A stretch of DNA of 64,000 nt from Oscillospiraceae bacterium (GCA_025757845.1 CP107211.1:2790001-2854000), one strand, 5' to 3'; counted from the first letter of the stretch, positions 7,822-16,884 are shown. Notes: generated from the letters alone by a model not told the origin. Numbers and translations: made by a program.

Positions 7822-8772
7822 ATGAAGGAATACGCATTTGGCATCGACCTGGGCGGCACCACCGCCAAGATCGGCCTGTTCACCACCGCCGGGGCCCTGC
7901 TGGAAAAGTGGGAGGTGCCCACCGACACCTCCAATGCCGGTGAACACATCCTGGAAAATCTGGCTGCGGCCATCATGGGCAAAATGCAGGAAAAGGCCAT
8001 TCCCGCCGAGCAGGTGGAGGGCGTGGGCATCGGCGTGCCCGGCCCGGTGCTGGACAGCAGCGTGGTGCCCATCGTCTGTGCCAACCTGGGTGGCTGGGGC
8101 CAGCGCAATGTGTCGGCCCAGCTTTCCGGCCTGCTGGACGGCCTGAAGGTGCTGGTGGGCAATGATGCCAACGTGGCTGCCCTGGGCGAGATCTGGATGG
8201 GTGCCGCCAAGGGCTGCCGCAGTGCTGTCATGGTCACGCTGGGCACCGGCGTGGGCGGCGGCGTCATCGTGAACGGCAAGGTCATCGACGGCTCCCACGG
8301 GGCCGGCGGCGAGATCGGCCACATCACGGTGAACCGCCACGAGACCGCCACCTGCGGCTGCGGCAAGCACGGCTGCCTGGAACAGTACTCCAGTGCCACC
8401 GGCGTGGTCCGCTGCATGAAGAAGCTGCTGGACGAGAACCCGGACATCCCCTGCACCCTGCGCGGCATCGACTTTGCCGCCAAGGACGTATTCGACGCTG
8501 CCCGCAGCGGCGACGCCCTCGCTGCCCGCGAGGTGGACGAGATGACCGACACGCTGGGCATGGCACTGGCCAGCATCGCCGCCACCACCGACCCGGAGAT
8601 GTTCATGATCGGCGGCGGTGTGGCCCGCGCAGGCGAGGTGCTGTTCGACCCGCTGCGCGAGCACTTCAAAACCTACGCCTTCAAGTCCTGCCGGGAGACC
8701 CCCATCGTGGCGGCCACACTGGGCAACGACGCCGGCATCTACGGTTCCGTGCGTCTGATCGTGGGCGAATAA
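7822..8772 (+). CDS. ROK-family sugar kinase (glucokinase type)
   Basis: 316 aa. The phosphate-1 motif IDLGGTTAKIG is at residues 8-18, the catalytic-base region VGNDANVAALGE near 113-124, the phosphate-2 motif LGTGVGGG near 142-149, and the ROK zinc motif CGCGKHGCLE near 178-187. These define an ATP-dependent hexose kinase, most likely glucokinase feeding glycolysis. The ATG at 7822 follows AAAGGGG eleven bases upstream. It is monocistronic: an extended -10 lies before it and a perfect bidirectional terminator after it. Confidence 0.9.
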   Translation: MKEYAFGIDLGGTTAKIGLFTTAGALLEKWEVPTDTSNAGEHILENLAAAIMGKMQEKAIPAEQVEGVGIGVPGPVLDSSVVPIVCANLGGWGQRNVSAQLSGLLDGLKVLVGNDANVAALGEIWMGAAKGCRSAVMVTLGTGVGGGVIVNGKVIDGSHGAGGEIGHITVNRHETATCGCGKHGCLEQYSSATGVVRCMKKLLDENPDIPCTLRGIDFAAKDVFDAARSGDALAAREVDEMTDTLGMALASIAATTDPEMFMIGGGVARAGEVLFDPLREHFKTYAFKSCRETPIVAATLGNDAGIYGSVRLIVGE

Positions 8773-8787
8773 AACATCCCTGATCGC

Positions 8788-8821
8788 AAAAGAGGCGCTG
8801 CCGGATGGCAGCGCCTCTTTT
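8788..8821. terminator. bidirectional terminator between ROK kinase and ABC exporter
   Basis: A perfect 15-bp stem AAAAGAGGCGCTGCC / GGCAGCGCCTCTTTT with a GGAT loop. The A and T ends make it functional for both converging genes. Confidence 0.92.
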
Positions 8822-8829
8822 CTTATCCT

Positions 8830-10620
8830 TTACAGCGTATCTTCTCCCGGCAGCTGGTTCCACAGGCGGTAGTACACGCCCTGCTTTGCCAGCAGCTGTT
8901 CGTGGGTACCGGATTCCACAATGCCCTCTTCGCCCAGCACCAGGATGCGGTCGTAATCCTTGATGGTGGTCAGGCGGTGGGCAATGGTGAGAGTCGTGCG
9001 GCCGTGAGCCAGTTTTTCCAGGCTCTGGCCCACCAGGATCTCGCTCTCGTTGTCCAGTGCACTGGTGGCCTCGTCCAGAATGAGGATGGGCGGGTTCTTC
9101 AGGAACACACGGGCAATGGCGATGCGCTGTTTCTGGCCGCCGGACAGCTTGACGCCGCGCTCTCCGACGTAGGTGTCAAAGCCGTCCTTCAGGGCCAGAA
9201 TGAACCGCTCGGCACCGGCCAGACGGGCCGCCTCCACGATCTCCTCGCGTGTGGCACCGGGCTTGCCGTAGGCAATGTTCTGGGCCACCGTGCCGCTGAA
9301 CAGGTACACGTCCTGCTGCACGATGCCGATGTCCTGCCGCAGGCTCTTCAGGGTGACATGGCGGATATCCTGCCCGTCGATGAGGATGCGGCCGTCCGTC
9401 ACCTCGTAAAAGCGGGGGATCAGGTTGCACAGGGTGGTCTTGCCGCCGCCGGAAGCGCCCACCAGCGCCAGCCGCTCCCCGGCGTGGATGTCCAGACTGA
9501 TATCGTGCAGCACCTTGTTGTGGTCATCCGGGTACTCAAAGCTGACGTTCTCGAACCGGATCGCGCCGGGGCCGGGCTGCAGGGGCACGGCGTCCGGGGC
9601 GTCCTGAATGGCCACCGGGGTGTCCATGATCTCGGCAAAGCGCTCGATGCCGGTCATGCCGCGCTGGAACTGCTCGGCAAATTCCACGATGCGCCGGATG
9701 GTGGCGATGAGGGTGGTGACGTACAGCATGTAGGCCACCAGATCACCGGCGGTGATCCTGCCGTATACCAGCGACAGGCCGCCCGCCAGAATGACCACCA
9801 GATACATCAGGCCGTCGAACAGGCGGGTGGAGGTGTTGAAGGCACCCATGGCGTAGTAACCAAGGGTCTTGATCTGCTCAAAATCCTTGTTGCCCTTGGC
9901 AAATTTTTTCCGCTCTTCGTCATCGGCGGCAAACGCCTTGACCACGCCCTGCCCCAGCAGGCTGTCCTCGATGGTGGAGTTCAGTTCACCGATCTGCACC
10001 CGCTGCTGGCGGAACCGCGCCCGCAGCCGGCCGTTCAGGTACACCGACACCACCCCCATCAGGGGCACGCAGGCAAACACCGCCAGCGTCAGCGGGATGC
10101 TGGCCTGACACAGGATGACGAAGGACACCACGACCTTGATGGCCGCGATAAAGAATTCTTCCGGGCAGTGGTGGGCAAACTCGGTCACATCGAACAGGTC
10201 GTTGGTGATGCGGCCCATGATGGTGCCCACCTTGGTGTTGTTGTAGTAGGTGTGGTCCAGACGCAGCAGGTGGTCAAAGGCGTCGCGGCGCATATCCGTC
10301 TCGATGTGCACGCCCATGATGTGGCCGATGCTGGACATATAGTAGCTGGCCGCGCCGTCGATGATGCGCAGCACGAAGTACAGCGCCGCCAGCCGCAGCA
10401 CGATGCCCGCCGTCAGGGTGATGCCCACCCCCATGGCGGAGTTGGTGATGGTGCTCATGATCTTGGGCAGCACGATGTCGCACAGAGTAGTCAGTGCGGC
10501 ACAGAACAGGTCCAGGAACAGGGTCTTTTTGTACTTGACCAGATAGGGCAGGAAGCGCCGGATCAGCGCGCCGCTGCTGGCGTGATGTGCCCCGGGGTCA
10601 TTGATCTTCTGTTTTGGCAT
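8830..10620 (-). CDS. ABC exporter, fused permease-ATPase (MsbA/LmrA type)
   Basis: 596 aa. The N-terminal half has about six membrane helices (residues 30-320). The nucleotide-binding domain carries Walker A GASGGGKTT (388-396), signature LSGGQ (492-496), Walker B LILDEATSALD (513-523) and an H-loop LTIAHRLTT. Such half-transporters work as homo- or heterodimers exporting lipids, peptides or drugs; the substrate is unknown. The ATG at 10620 sits behind GGGAGG; an ATG four codons upstream would overlap that site. It is the last gene of a minus-strand operon with YggS, YwlG and the propeller protein. Confidence 0.92.
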   Translation of the reverse strand: MPKQKINDPGAHHASSGALIRRFLPYLVKYKKTLFLDLFCAALTTLCDIVLPKIMSTITNSAMGVGITLTAGIVLRLAALYFVLRIIDGAASYYMSSIGHIMGVHIETDMRRDAFDHLLRLDHTYYNNTKVGTIMGRITNDLFDVTEFAHHCPEEFFIAAIKVVVSFVILCQASIPLTLAVFACVPLMGVVSVYLNGRLRARFRQQRVQIGELNSTIEDSLLGQGVVKAFAADDEERKKFAKGNKDFEQIKTLGYYAMGAFNTSTRLFDGLMYLVVILAGGLSLVYGRITAGDLVAYMLYVTTLIATIRRIVEFAEQFQRGMTGIERFAEIMDTPVAIQDAPDAVPLQPGPGAIRFENVSFEYPDDHNKVLHDISLDIHAGERLALVGASGGGKTTLCNLIPRFYEVTDGRILIDGQDIRHVTLKSLRQDIGIVQQDVYLFSGTVAQNIAYGKPGATREEIVEAARLAGAERFILALKDGFDTYVGERGVKLSGGQKQRIAIARVFLKNPPILILDEATSALDNESEILVGQSLEKLAHGRTTLTIAHRLTTIKDYDRILVLGEEGIVESGTHEQLLAKQGVYYRLWNQLPGEDTL

Positions 10621-10661
10621 AATACCTCCCATAATAGGCTCCCCTGAGGGGGAAAGTTTCC

Positions 10662-11384
10662 TTATCCCTTCTTGCTGTAATCCCGCTCGCCGTAAATGGC
10701 GGTGCCGATGCGCACCAGCGTGGCACCCTCGCGGATGGCGTTTTCAAAGTCGCCGCTCATGCCCATGGAAAGGGTCTCCATGGCCACGTTCTGGTAGCCG
10801 CGCTCCCCGGCCTGCACGAACAGCTTGTACACCTGGGCCAGATACCGGCGGTTCTGGGCGTCATCGTCGTTCACGGGCGGGATGGCCATCAGGCCCTTCA
10901 CCCGGATGTGTTCCTGTGCGGCAGCCGCATCCAGCAGGGGCCAGAGGGCTTCCGGTGCCACACCGGTCTTGCTCTCCTCGCCGCCGATGTTCACCTCCAG
11001 CAGCACATTCTGCACGATGCCGGCCTTAGCGGCTTCCTTTTCGATGGCGGCCAGCAGGTGTTCGCTGTCCACGCTCTGGATGAGGCTGGCGCGGCCCAGC
11101 ACCTTTTTGATCTTGTTGGTCTGCAGGTGGCCGATAAAATGGCTGGGCTTGCCGCAGTAGGCCCCGGCGTCAAAGTTTGCGCACAGCTCCTGCACATGGT
11201 TCTCGCCAAACACGTCAATGGGCAGCGCGGCACTGGCGGCCACCGTCTCAGCGGTGCGGGTCTTGCAGGCGGCGCACAGCTGCACCTGCGCCGGGTCCCG
11301 GCCTGCTTCCCGGGCAGCGGCAGCCATCTTTGCGCGGATCTCCTCCACGGCTTCCCGCATTTGCTCCAACGTCTTTTCTGCCAT
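10662..11384 (-). CDS. yggS: YggS/PLPBP family pyridoxal phosphate homeostasis protein
   Basis: 240 aa. The Schiff-base lysine is K41 in CAACKTR. The motifs FGENHVQEL, SHFIGHLQTNKIK, VLLEVNIGGEESKTG and LSMGMSGDFENAI are those of the family. It is a cytosolic PLP carrier affecting vitamin B6 and amino-acid balance and has no known catalytic activity. The gene starts six bases after the YwlG stop, with its GAGGAGG site inside ywlG, so translation is probably coupled. In many Firmicutes it lies near sepF and division genes; here it sits next to an exporter instead. Confidence 0.92.
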   Translation of the reverse strand: MAEKTLEQMREAVEEIRAKMAAAAREAGRDPAQVQLCAACKTRTAETVAASAALPIDVFGENHVQELCANFDAGAYCGKPSHFIGHLQTNKIKKVLGRASLIQSVDSEHLLAAIEKEAAKAGIVQNVLLEVNIGGEESKTGVAPEALWPLLDAAAAQEHIRVKGLMAIPPVNDDDAQNRRYLAQVYKLFVQAGERGYQNVAMETLSMGMSGDFENAIREGATLVRIGTAIYGERDYSKKG

Positions 11385-11390
11385 GGTATC

Positions 11391-11951
11391 TCAGTCCTCC
11401 TCGGTATACTTGGCGCGCTCGCCGCCAATGAGCTTCGGGCGGGTGCGGGCGCACAGGATAGTTGCTTCGCCGATCTTGGAAAGGCTCAGCCGCACCGGCA
11501 CGGCCACCCGCCTCAGGTGCATGCCGATGAGGGTGCCGCCGATGTCGATACCCGCGTGGGCGCGGATCTCCTCCACGGCCACCGGGTCCTGGAAGTTCTT
11601 CCAGCAGGTAGTGGCCCAGCTGCCGCCGGCATGGGGCCGGGGCACCACGCATACCTCCTCCCAGCCGTATTTTTCCGCAGCTTCCCGCTCGATGATAATG
11701 GCCCGGTTCAGATGCTCACAGCACTGCGCTGCCAGCCAGATGCCGTTTTCGGCCAGCACCGGGGCAATGCCTGCATACACGGCGCGGGCCGCTTCCAGGC
11801 TGGAATCCTTGCCGATGTGCCCGCCCACGATCTCGCTGGACGAGCAGCCTACCACGAACACATCGCCTTTTTTCAGCTTTGCTTCGGCCAGCAGTTCGGT
11901 CACGGCCTGCCGGGCCTCCTGTTCGATCTGTTTCTGAAATGCTTCTGTCAT
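11391..11951 (-). CDS. ywlG: YwlG/UPF0340 family protein (TIGR01440)
   Basis: 186 aa, the usual length. Conserved family segments include VVGCSSSEIVGGHIG, LAAQCCEHLNRA, VVPRPHAGGSWAT, AGIDIGGTLIGMHLR and RPKLIGGERAKY. The function is not established; it is widespread in Firmicutes and cytosolic. The ATG at 11951 has AGGTG upstream. It lies 18 bases after the propeller gene and six bases before yggS, in one operon. Confidence 0.92.
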   Translation of the reverse strand: MTEAFQKQIEQEARQAVTELLAEAKLKKGDVFVVGCSSSEIVGGHIGKDSSLEAARAVYAGIAPVLAENGIWLAAQCCEHLNRAIIIEREAAEKYGWEEVCVVPRPHAGGSWATTCWKNFQDPVAVEEIRAHAGIDIGGTLIGMHLRRVAVPVRLSLSKIGEATILCARTRPKLIGGERAKYTEED

Positions 11952-11969
11952 ATCAAAACACCTCGGTCT

Positions 11970-13277
11970 TTAAATGCGTGCCGACAGCACCTGTGCGCTG
12001 TCCGCCGCGCCAAAATACACTTTGCTGCCCACCGGGCACACCGCCGTGCAGCTGCTGCCGCCGGTGAACGTCCGCTTCCAGCTGCCGTCGGCGGTGCTCA
12101 CCGCCTCCGCGCAGGGAGCGTCGGACGGCAGGCCGAACAGCTTTTCCTGCAGATTCTGACCCGCCCGCAGGGCGATGCCCCGCAGCAGGGTGCTGTCGGC
12201 GTTCTTTTCCAGCCAGCCGCTGCGGGCCCAGCGGTAGCTGATGTACAGGGTGCCGTCGGCTTCCATTGCCAGTGCACCGGGGTAGCCCGGCAGGCCGGAA
12301 AAGGCACTTTGGCAGTTTTTGCCGCCCGCCGTCAGTTCCCGGGCGTCAGCGTCCATGCTCCATACACAGCGATTGCCCAGATCCGAAACATACAGGGTCC
12401 TGCCGTCCGGGCTCAGGGCCAGGCCGGATGCCCCGGCCACGCCGCCGACCACCCGCTGCACCGACCGGTCCGCCGGGTCATACACATACACCCAGCCGGT
12501 GCCGGTGTGGGCCAGCAGCTCGGTGCGCAGGGCCGCTTCCAGCCCATTGTCCACGGCTTCCCCGCCCGCCACGGCAAAGTACACCTTGCCGTCCGGGCCG
12601 GCCTCCACCGCAGAGACGGCCCCCAGCGGGGCCCCGTCGATCTGGGTGACCACCTGTTCCACGGCCGCGCCCCAGCTGTCGTGTCTTGCACGGCACAGGG
12701 CCCCGCCGCCGGGGGTGAGGACGGTCAGCCACAGGTCCCCGTCTGCATCAAAAGCAAAGCCGGTCAGCTCTCCGTCCACGCTCAGAATGGCCGAAAAGCT
12801 GCCGCCATCGGTGCGCACAAGGTCACTCTTCCGCTTTTTCAGGGTCGCGCCGTTGTACGCAGCCGCATACACAAAGCCGTCCTGCTCACGGATGCAGTCC
12901 ACGCCCTGATAGTCTCTCAGTGCCAGCACATCCCGGCTGTCGGCAGAAAGGGCTGTCTGCACGGCGCCGGTGCTCTGGCGCACCTCCGGCGCGGTGTAGG
13001 CCTGCGGCGGGGTGTCGATGGGCCGGAACACCAGCGCATACACCAGTGTCAGCAGGATGCCCACCCCGAACACGGTGCTGGCGGTACGGAACCGCTTGAG
13101 CAGCGCATCCCGCTCGGCCGCCATCTGGGCCGCATATTCGGCCCGGCGGCGTGCCGCCCGGGCGTTGGCGCGGTTGGCCCGCCGCATCCAGCGGTCCACG
13201 AACAAGGCCACCTGCGGCCCCACCGTGAGGGACGCAATGGCAAGGATCAGCAAAAATTCAACCAGTCCGATTCGCAT
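11970..13277 (-). CDS. membrane-anchored beta-propeller protein with a TatA-like N-terminus
   Basis: 435 aa. Residues 3-25 (GLVEFLLILAIASLTVGP) resemble a TatA/B start: a short helix with a Glu and a Gly-Pro hinge. They are followed by a long basic amphipathic helix (31-60) and a second membrane helix (67-84). Residues 100-435 are repeated blades of NHL/SMP-30 type (GFAFDADGDLWLTV, EAGPDGKVYFAV, GLALSPDGRTLYVSDLGN, ALAMEADGTLYISY) and probably lie outside the membrane. No catalytic residues can be assigned. The ATG at 13277 follows AAAGGA. This is the first gene of the operon with ywlG, yggS and the exporter, behind a TTGCCC-17-TATACT promoter. Confidence 0.75.
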   Translation of the reverse strand: MRIGLVEFLLILAIASLTVGPQVALFVDRWMRRANRANARAARRRAEYAAQMAAERDALLKRFRTASTVFGVGILLTLVYALVFRPIDTPPQAYTAPEVRQSTGAVQTALSADSRDVLALRDYQGVDCIREQDGFVYAAAYNGATLKKRKSDLVRTDGGSFSAILSVDGELTGFAFDADGDLWLTVLTPGGGALCRARHDSWGAAVEQVVTQIDGAPLGAVSAVEAGPDGKVYFAVAGGEAVDNGLEAALRTELLAHTGTGWVYVYDPADRSVQRVVGGVAGASGLALSPDGRTLYVSDLGNRCVWSMDADARELTAGGKNCQSAFSGLPGYPGALAMEADGTLYISYRWARSGWLEKNADSTLLRGIALRAGQNLQEKLFGLPSDAPCAEAVSTADGSWKRTFTGGSSCTAVCPVGSKVYFGAADSAQVLSARI

Positions 13278-13329
13278 GCAAAAATTTCCTTTGTCTGTCT
13301 GAAAATGATGGAACTCCCATCCTGCGTTA

Positions 13330-13358
13330 GTATAACATTCCCGGCCGCAAAGGGCAAG
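13330..13358 (-). promoter_or_regulatory. promoter of the propeller-ywlG-yggS-ABC operon
   Basis: TTGCCC (13353-13358), 17-bp spacer and TATACT (13330-13335) with an upstream TG that makes it an extended -10. Confidence 0.7.
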
Positions 13359-13365
13359 CGGGACA

Positions 13366-13401
13366 AAAAAGAACTGCCACACAGCATCGTGCAGCAGCTC
13401 C
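13366..13401 (-). terminator. terminator of the glycosyltransferase gene
   Basis: On the minus strand, GAGCTGC...GCAGTTC (13372-13401) with an inner CAC/GTG pair is followed by TTTTTT, six bases after the glycosyltransferase stop. Confidence 0.65.
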
Positions 13402-13406
13402 GGTTT

Positions 13407-14147
13407 TCAGGTTCTCTTTCTCAGCCGTCCCTCGATCCGGCCACGCAGAGGGCAGTACCATGTATAATAGTGCTTCTTCAGCAGCCGCTGCAAAATGCGG
13501 CTGACCGCGCTGGGCTTCGGCTTCCAGCTTTCGGCATAGCGGTGGATGGAGTAGGTCTTGGGCGTCACCCGGAGCTTCCGGGTGGCAAACTCCATCGGGC
13601 AGAAATACTCTGCCGGAAAGATCTCCATTTCCGCGATGCTCTGCCTTGTTCCGTCTACGCGCACGCCCAGCGTCTGCAATACTTTTGTATTCCGCTCCGG
13701 GCAGGGCGTCAGATCCACGCTGCCGTCTGCCTTTATAAAATCCAGTGCATCGTAATCCCGCAGCAACGCCTGCACCACCGGGTTGCCCTTGCACGCCCCG
13801 AACCCCAGCCCGGTGGCTACTTCGTTGTTGTTCTGAAACCCCATAAACCCGGGCAGTTCCAGCAGCTCATCCAGCGGGCGCACCAGCTCCACGTCTGTAT
13901 CCAGATAGATGCCGCCGTACTCGTACACCACCGCCAGCCGCGCATAGTCCGATACAAAGGCGTATTTCTTTGCCTCGTAGGCCTGCTGTGCGTAGCGGTT
14001 TGCGCTGATCTCAAAATTCTGCTCGTTCCACTCGATGATCTTGTAGTCCGGGCAGTATTTCTTCCAGCTTTCCATGCACTTGCGGTCCGCTTCGCCGATC
14101 GGCCCGCCGCCGAACCAGCAGTAATGAATGATTTTCGGGATACTCAC
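13407..14147 (-). CDS. DXD-type glycosyltransferase (capsular/mannosyltransferase-like, GT32 type)
   Basis: About 246 aa. It starts with SIPKIIHYCWFGGGPIG, the hallmark of this family, and has the nucleotide-sugar/metal motif GGIYLDTDVELV (D83-x-D85) and the YAFVSDYARLAVVYEYGG helix before it. It probably adds a sugar to a surface polysaccharide or glycolipid at the inner membrane face. The GTG at 14147 has GAGG eight bases upstream and gives the canonical N-terminus. An ATG at 14198 with an AAAGG site is an alternative giving 17 more residues. No other polysaccharide genes are adjacent. Confidence 0.82.
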   Translation of the reverse strand: MSIPKIIHYCWFGGGPIGEADRKCMESWKKYCPDYKIIEWNEQNFEISANRYAQQAYEAKKYAFVSDYARLAVVYEYGGIYLDTDVELVRPLDELLELPGFMGFQNNNEVATGLGFGACKGNPVVQALLRDYDALDFIKADGSVDLTPCPERNTKVLQTLGVRVDGTRQSIAEMEIFPAEYFCPMEFATRKLRVTPKTYSIHRYAESWKPKPSAVSRILQRLLKKHYYTWYCPLRGRIEGRLRKRT

Positions 14148-14299
14148 ACACAATACCTCATCTGTTGCTCTGCAAACGGCCGCTGTTTTTCTCCGCATGG
14201 CGTGCCTTTGCACCTTTCTCAACAAGTTTATTATCCTATACAAAACACGCAGCGTCAAGCACTTTTGCGCAAACGACCCTGTGCAGCACACATTTTATG

Positions 14300-14308
14300 T
14301 GGTATACT
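14300..14308 (+). promoter_or_regulatory. extended -10 promoter of the two-component operon
   Basis: TGG-TATACT (14300-14308) lies about 105 bp before the regulator ATG; no clear -35. The leader carries direct TTCA/TTTCAC words that could be regulator sites, but these are weak. Confidence 0.45.
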
Positions 14309-14413
14309 GGGGTGTGTGAAGGGGTTTTCAAATGCTTCACGCAAGTTTCACAGGATTTTCCAATTCTTCGATTAAGATAGATGTGATTCAAGCTGATAGG
14401 AGGGACCTATTTT

Positions 14414-15100
14414 ATGGCAAAGATCCTGATCGTTGACGACGAGCCCCGCATCCGGGAGCTCATCCGCGAGAATTTACAATATGCGGGCTATGCGTGCGAG
14501 GAAGCCGGTGACGGCTCTGCCGCCCTGTCGCTGCTGTCCGGCGGCGGGTTCGACCTGGTGATTCTGGACCTGATGATGCCCTTTATGGACGGTATGACCT
14601 GCCTGCGTGAGATGCGCACCCGCCACATCAACACCCCCGTGATCATCCTCACTGCCCGCGGCGAGGAATACGACAAGCTGGCCGGTCTGGAGGGCGGTGC
14701 CGACGACTATGTGGTCAAGCCCTTCTCCCCCCGGGAGCTGGTGGCCCGCGTGCGTGCCGTGCTCAACCGCACCATGCCCCGGGCGGAAACTTCTTCCGCC
14801 ACCATGACCTTTGGGGACCTGACCATCGACACCGCCAGCCACACCGTGCGGGTGGCCGGGGAGGATGTGGCCCTGACCCCCAAGGAGTTCGACCTGCTGG
14901 TGTTCCTGGCCTCCAACAAGGGCATCGCCCTCAGCCGCGAAAAGATCCTGCAGAAGGTATGGAACTACGACTACTTCGGCGAGGACCGCACCGTGGACAC
15001 CCACGTCAAGATGCTGCGCGGTCACCTGGGCAAATGCCGCAGCTACATTGCCACCGTGTGGGGCATCGGCTACAAGTTCGACCCCGACGCAGTGCGGTAA
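14414..15100 (+). CDS. OmpR/PhoB-family response regulator
   Basis: 228 aa. The receiver domain (1-115) has acidic pocket D8-D9, phospho-acceptor D52 in VILDLMMP, T80 and K102. The winged-helix domain (130-226) includes LTPKEFDLLVFLASNKGIALSR and TVDTHVKMLRGHLG. It is a cytosolic DNA-binding regulator partnered with the kinase starting 18 bases downstream. AGGAGGG precedes the ATG. The target genes are unknown; there is no adjacent transporter or lantibiotic cassette. Confidence 0.93.
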   Translation: MAKILIVDDEPRIRELIRENLQYAGYACEEAGDGSAALSLLSGGGFDLVILDLMMPFMDGMTCLREMRTRHINTPVIILTARGEEYDKLAGLEGGADDYVVKPFSPRELVARVRAVLNRTMPRAETSSATMTFGDLTIDTASHTVRVAGEDVALTPKEFDLLVFLASNKGIALSREKILQKVWNYDYFGEDRTVDTHVKMLRGHLGKCRSYIATVWGIGYKFDPDAVR

Positions 15101-15118
15101 ACGGAGGCTGTGCAGTTC

Positions 15119-16651
15119 ATGCGGCGAACAAACAATGCCCGGCGCGGGCTTGGCATCCGCGGGCAGCTGATGTTCTTTTTGTGCTTCATCTGCCTGTTTC
15201 TGCTGGTGCTGTTCTGGATCCTGTCCACCCAGCTGCTGGAACCGCTGTATACCCGGCACATCGAGCGGCAGCTGACCACCCAGGCCGAAAACGTGGTGTC
15301 CCAACTGGACGACGCCCTGGCCGAGGGCACCATTCTTTCTTCCTGGTCCTTCGGACGGCTGTATGTCAACACCGGCTTTTTTGACAAGCTGGCCATGGAC
15401 CTGTATTCCAAAGGGGCGCTGAGCAGCTTCTGTGTGGACATTTCCGACTCCACCCTGCGGCAGATCTACAAGATCGAGAACCAGTCTTACTGCAACTTAC
15501 ATGAGACGTATCTTTCGGACGCATCCAGCAATGAGGTGGTGAACACCGCCATTGCCATGCGCAAGAAGTGCCGCACCTCGCCGGGCGGCTTCAAGCAGAC
15601 GCTCAACCCGCCCCGCCTGTCCGGCTCGGCCCAGCTTCTGGTGGGCCGCACCACCGCCGATGGAGCCTACACCGTGCTGGTGACCACCAGTCTGGTGCAT
15701 GTGGCCGAGGCCAGCAACGTGCTGAGAACCCTGCTGCCGCTGGCGGCGGCCCTGATCTTTGTCTTTGCCATGTCGGCGGCGTGGCTGTTCAGTGAGTGGT
15801 TCACAAAGCCCCTGCGGCAGCTGTCCCGCGCCGCCCGCCAGATGGCCAAGGGCAACTACGCCGTGCAGGTGGAGAGCCGCCGCAGCGACGAGCTGGGCGA
15901 CCTGGCACAGGACTTCAACCATATGGCAGAGGAGGTGCAGCGGGCGGCCCAGATGCAGCGGGACCTGCTGGCCAACGTCTCCCACGACCTGCGCACCCCG
16001 CTGACCCTCATCAAGGGCTACGCCGAGACGGTGCGCGACCTGACCGGCGATGACAAGGCCCACCGCGACGAACAAATGAACATCATCGTGGACGAGACCG
16101 ACCGCCTGACCGCGCTGGTGTCCAGCGTGATGGAGCTGAGCAAGGTGACCAGCGGTGCCGACCGCTGTGAGCGGGTGAACTTTGATATGGGCCAGCTGTG
16201 CGACGAAGTGAGCGAACGCTACGACGCCATCTGCGCCCAGAACGGCTGGCAGCTCAAACTGGAGCTGCCGGACGAGGAGCTGCCCGTCTACGCCGACCCG
16301 GACATGATGCAGCGCGCGCTGCACAACCTGCTGGGCAACGCCATGCACCACATCGGACCGGACGGCATCTTTATCCTGCGGGCTTCCCGCTGCACCGAAG
16401 GGGTCCGCGTGGAGGTGGAGGACCACGGCCCCGGCATCGCCGCCGCCGACCTGCCCTATATCTTCGACCGCTACTACCGCTCCCGTTCAGACGCCGGCAA
16501 GCAGGGCACCGGGCTGGGCCTTTCCATCACCAAGGCCATCTTCCAGCAGCACGGCTTCCGCTTCGGCGTGCAGAGCACGCTGGGCAAAGGCACCATCTTC
16601 TGGTTCATCATGAACGACCTGCCCGCCAGCGGACAGGCCGCCGCCCTTTGA
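15119..16651 (+). CDS. HAMP-domain sensor histidine kinase
   Basis: 510 aa. Membrane helices at about 17-37 and 204-224 enclose an extracytoplasmic sensor region of about 165 residues. HAMP lies at 225-277, the HisKA box LLANVSHDLRTPLTL has H289, and the ATPase domain has NLLGNAMHHI, DHGPGI and GTGLGLSI. It autophosphorylates and passes phosphate to the upstream regulator. The ATG at 15119 lies 11 bases after GGAGG; a GTG at 15110 is too close to that site. A strong terminator follows. Confidence 0.92.
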   Translation: MRRTNNARRGLGIRGQLMFFLCFICLFLLVLFWILSTQLLEPLYTRHIERQLTTQAENVVSQLDDALAEGTILSSWSFGRLYVNTGFFDKLAMDLYSKGALSSFCVDISDSTLRQIYKIENQSYCNLHETYLSDASSNEVVNTAIAMRKKCRTSPGGFKQTLNPPRLSGSAQLLVGRTTADGAYTVLVTTSLVHVAEASNVLRTLLPLAAALIFVFAMSAAWLFSEWFTKPLRQLSRAARQMAKGNYAVQVESRRSDELGDLAQDFNHMAEEVQRAAQMQRDLLANVSHDLRTPLTLIKGYAETVRDLTGDDKAHRDEQMNIIVDETDRLTALVSSVMELSKVTSGADRCERVNFDMGQLCDEVSERYDAICAQNGWQLKLELPDEELPVYADPDMMQRALHNLLGNAMHHIGPDGIFILRASRCTEGVRVEVEDHGPGIAAADLPYIFDRYYRSRSDAGKQGTGLGLSITKAIFQQHGFRFGVQSTLGKGTIFWFIMNDLPASGQAAAL

Positions 16652-16665
16652 TTTTACAGCAACAC

Positions 16666-16705
16666 AAAAGCAGCGCATCTTCGCTCAGAAGATGCGCTGC
16701 TTTTT
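16666..16705. terminator. bidirectional terminator after the kinase and small membrane gene
   Basis: AAAGCAGCGCATCTT (16667-16681), 7-base loop and AAGATGCGCTGCTTT, followed by T residues. It serves the kinase on the plus strand and the small gene on the minus strand. Confidence 0.9.
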
Positions 16706-16864
16706 TCAGGTCGAGCTTGCACTGCGGTAAATGCCGAAGGTGTTGTCCGGTGCGGGCATCTCCACGCGGGAGGCCCGGTCGTTCACCTTCCACATCAGGG
16801 CCCCCATGGCCCCCAGAACCGCCAGCACGATAAGCCATTTGACGGCATTCGGAAGTTTATTCAT
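16706..16864 (-). CDS. small single-pass membrane protein, unknown function
   Basis: 52 aa. A short basic N-terminus (MNKLPNAVK) is followed by one membrane helix, WLIVLAVLGAMGALMW, and a polar outer tail of about 30 residues. The ATG at 16864 sits seven bases behind AAGGA. The gene begins 20 bases after the pectinesterase stop and shares its transcript. No family is recognised. A much longer in-frame extension upstream overlaps the pectinesterase and is not used. Confidence 0.6.
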   Translation of the reverse strand: MNKLPNAVKWLIVLAVLGAMGALMWKVNDRASRVEMPAPDNTFGIYRSASST

Positions 16865-16884
16865 ATGTACGTCCTTTTTTATTG

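Noticed and set aside
10908-14375. A very long open frame (1155 codons) on the plus strand
   Set aside because: It is antisense to five well-supported minus-strand genes and has the Gly/His/Gln-rich composition of a GC-rich shadow frame.
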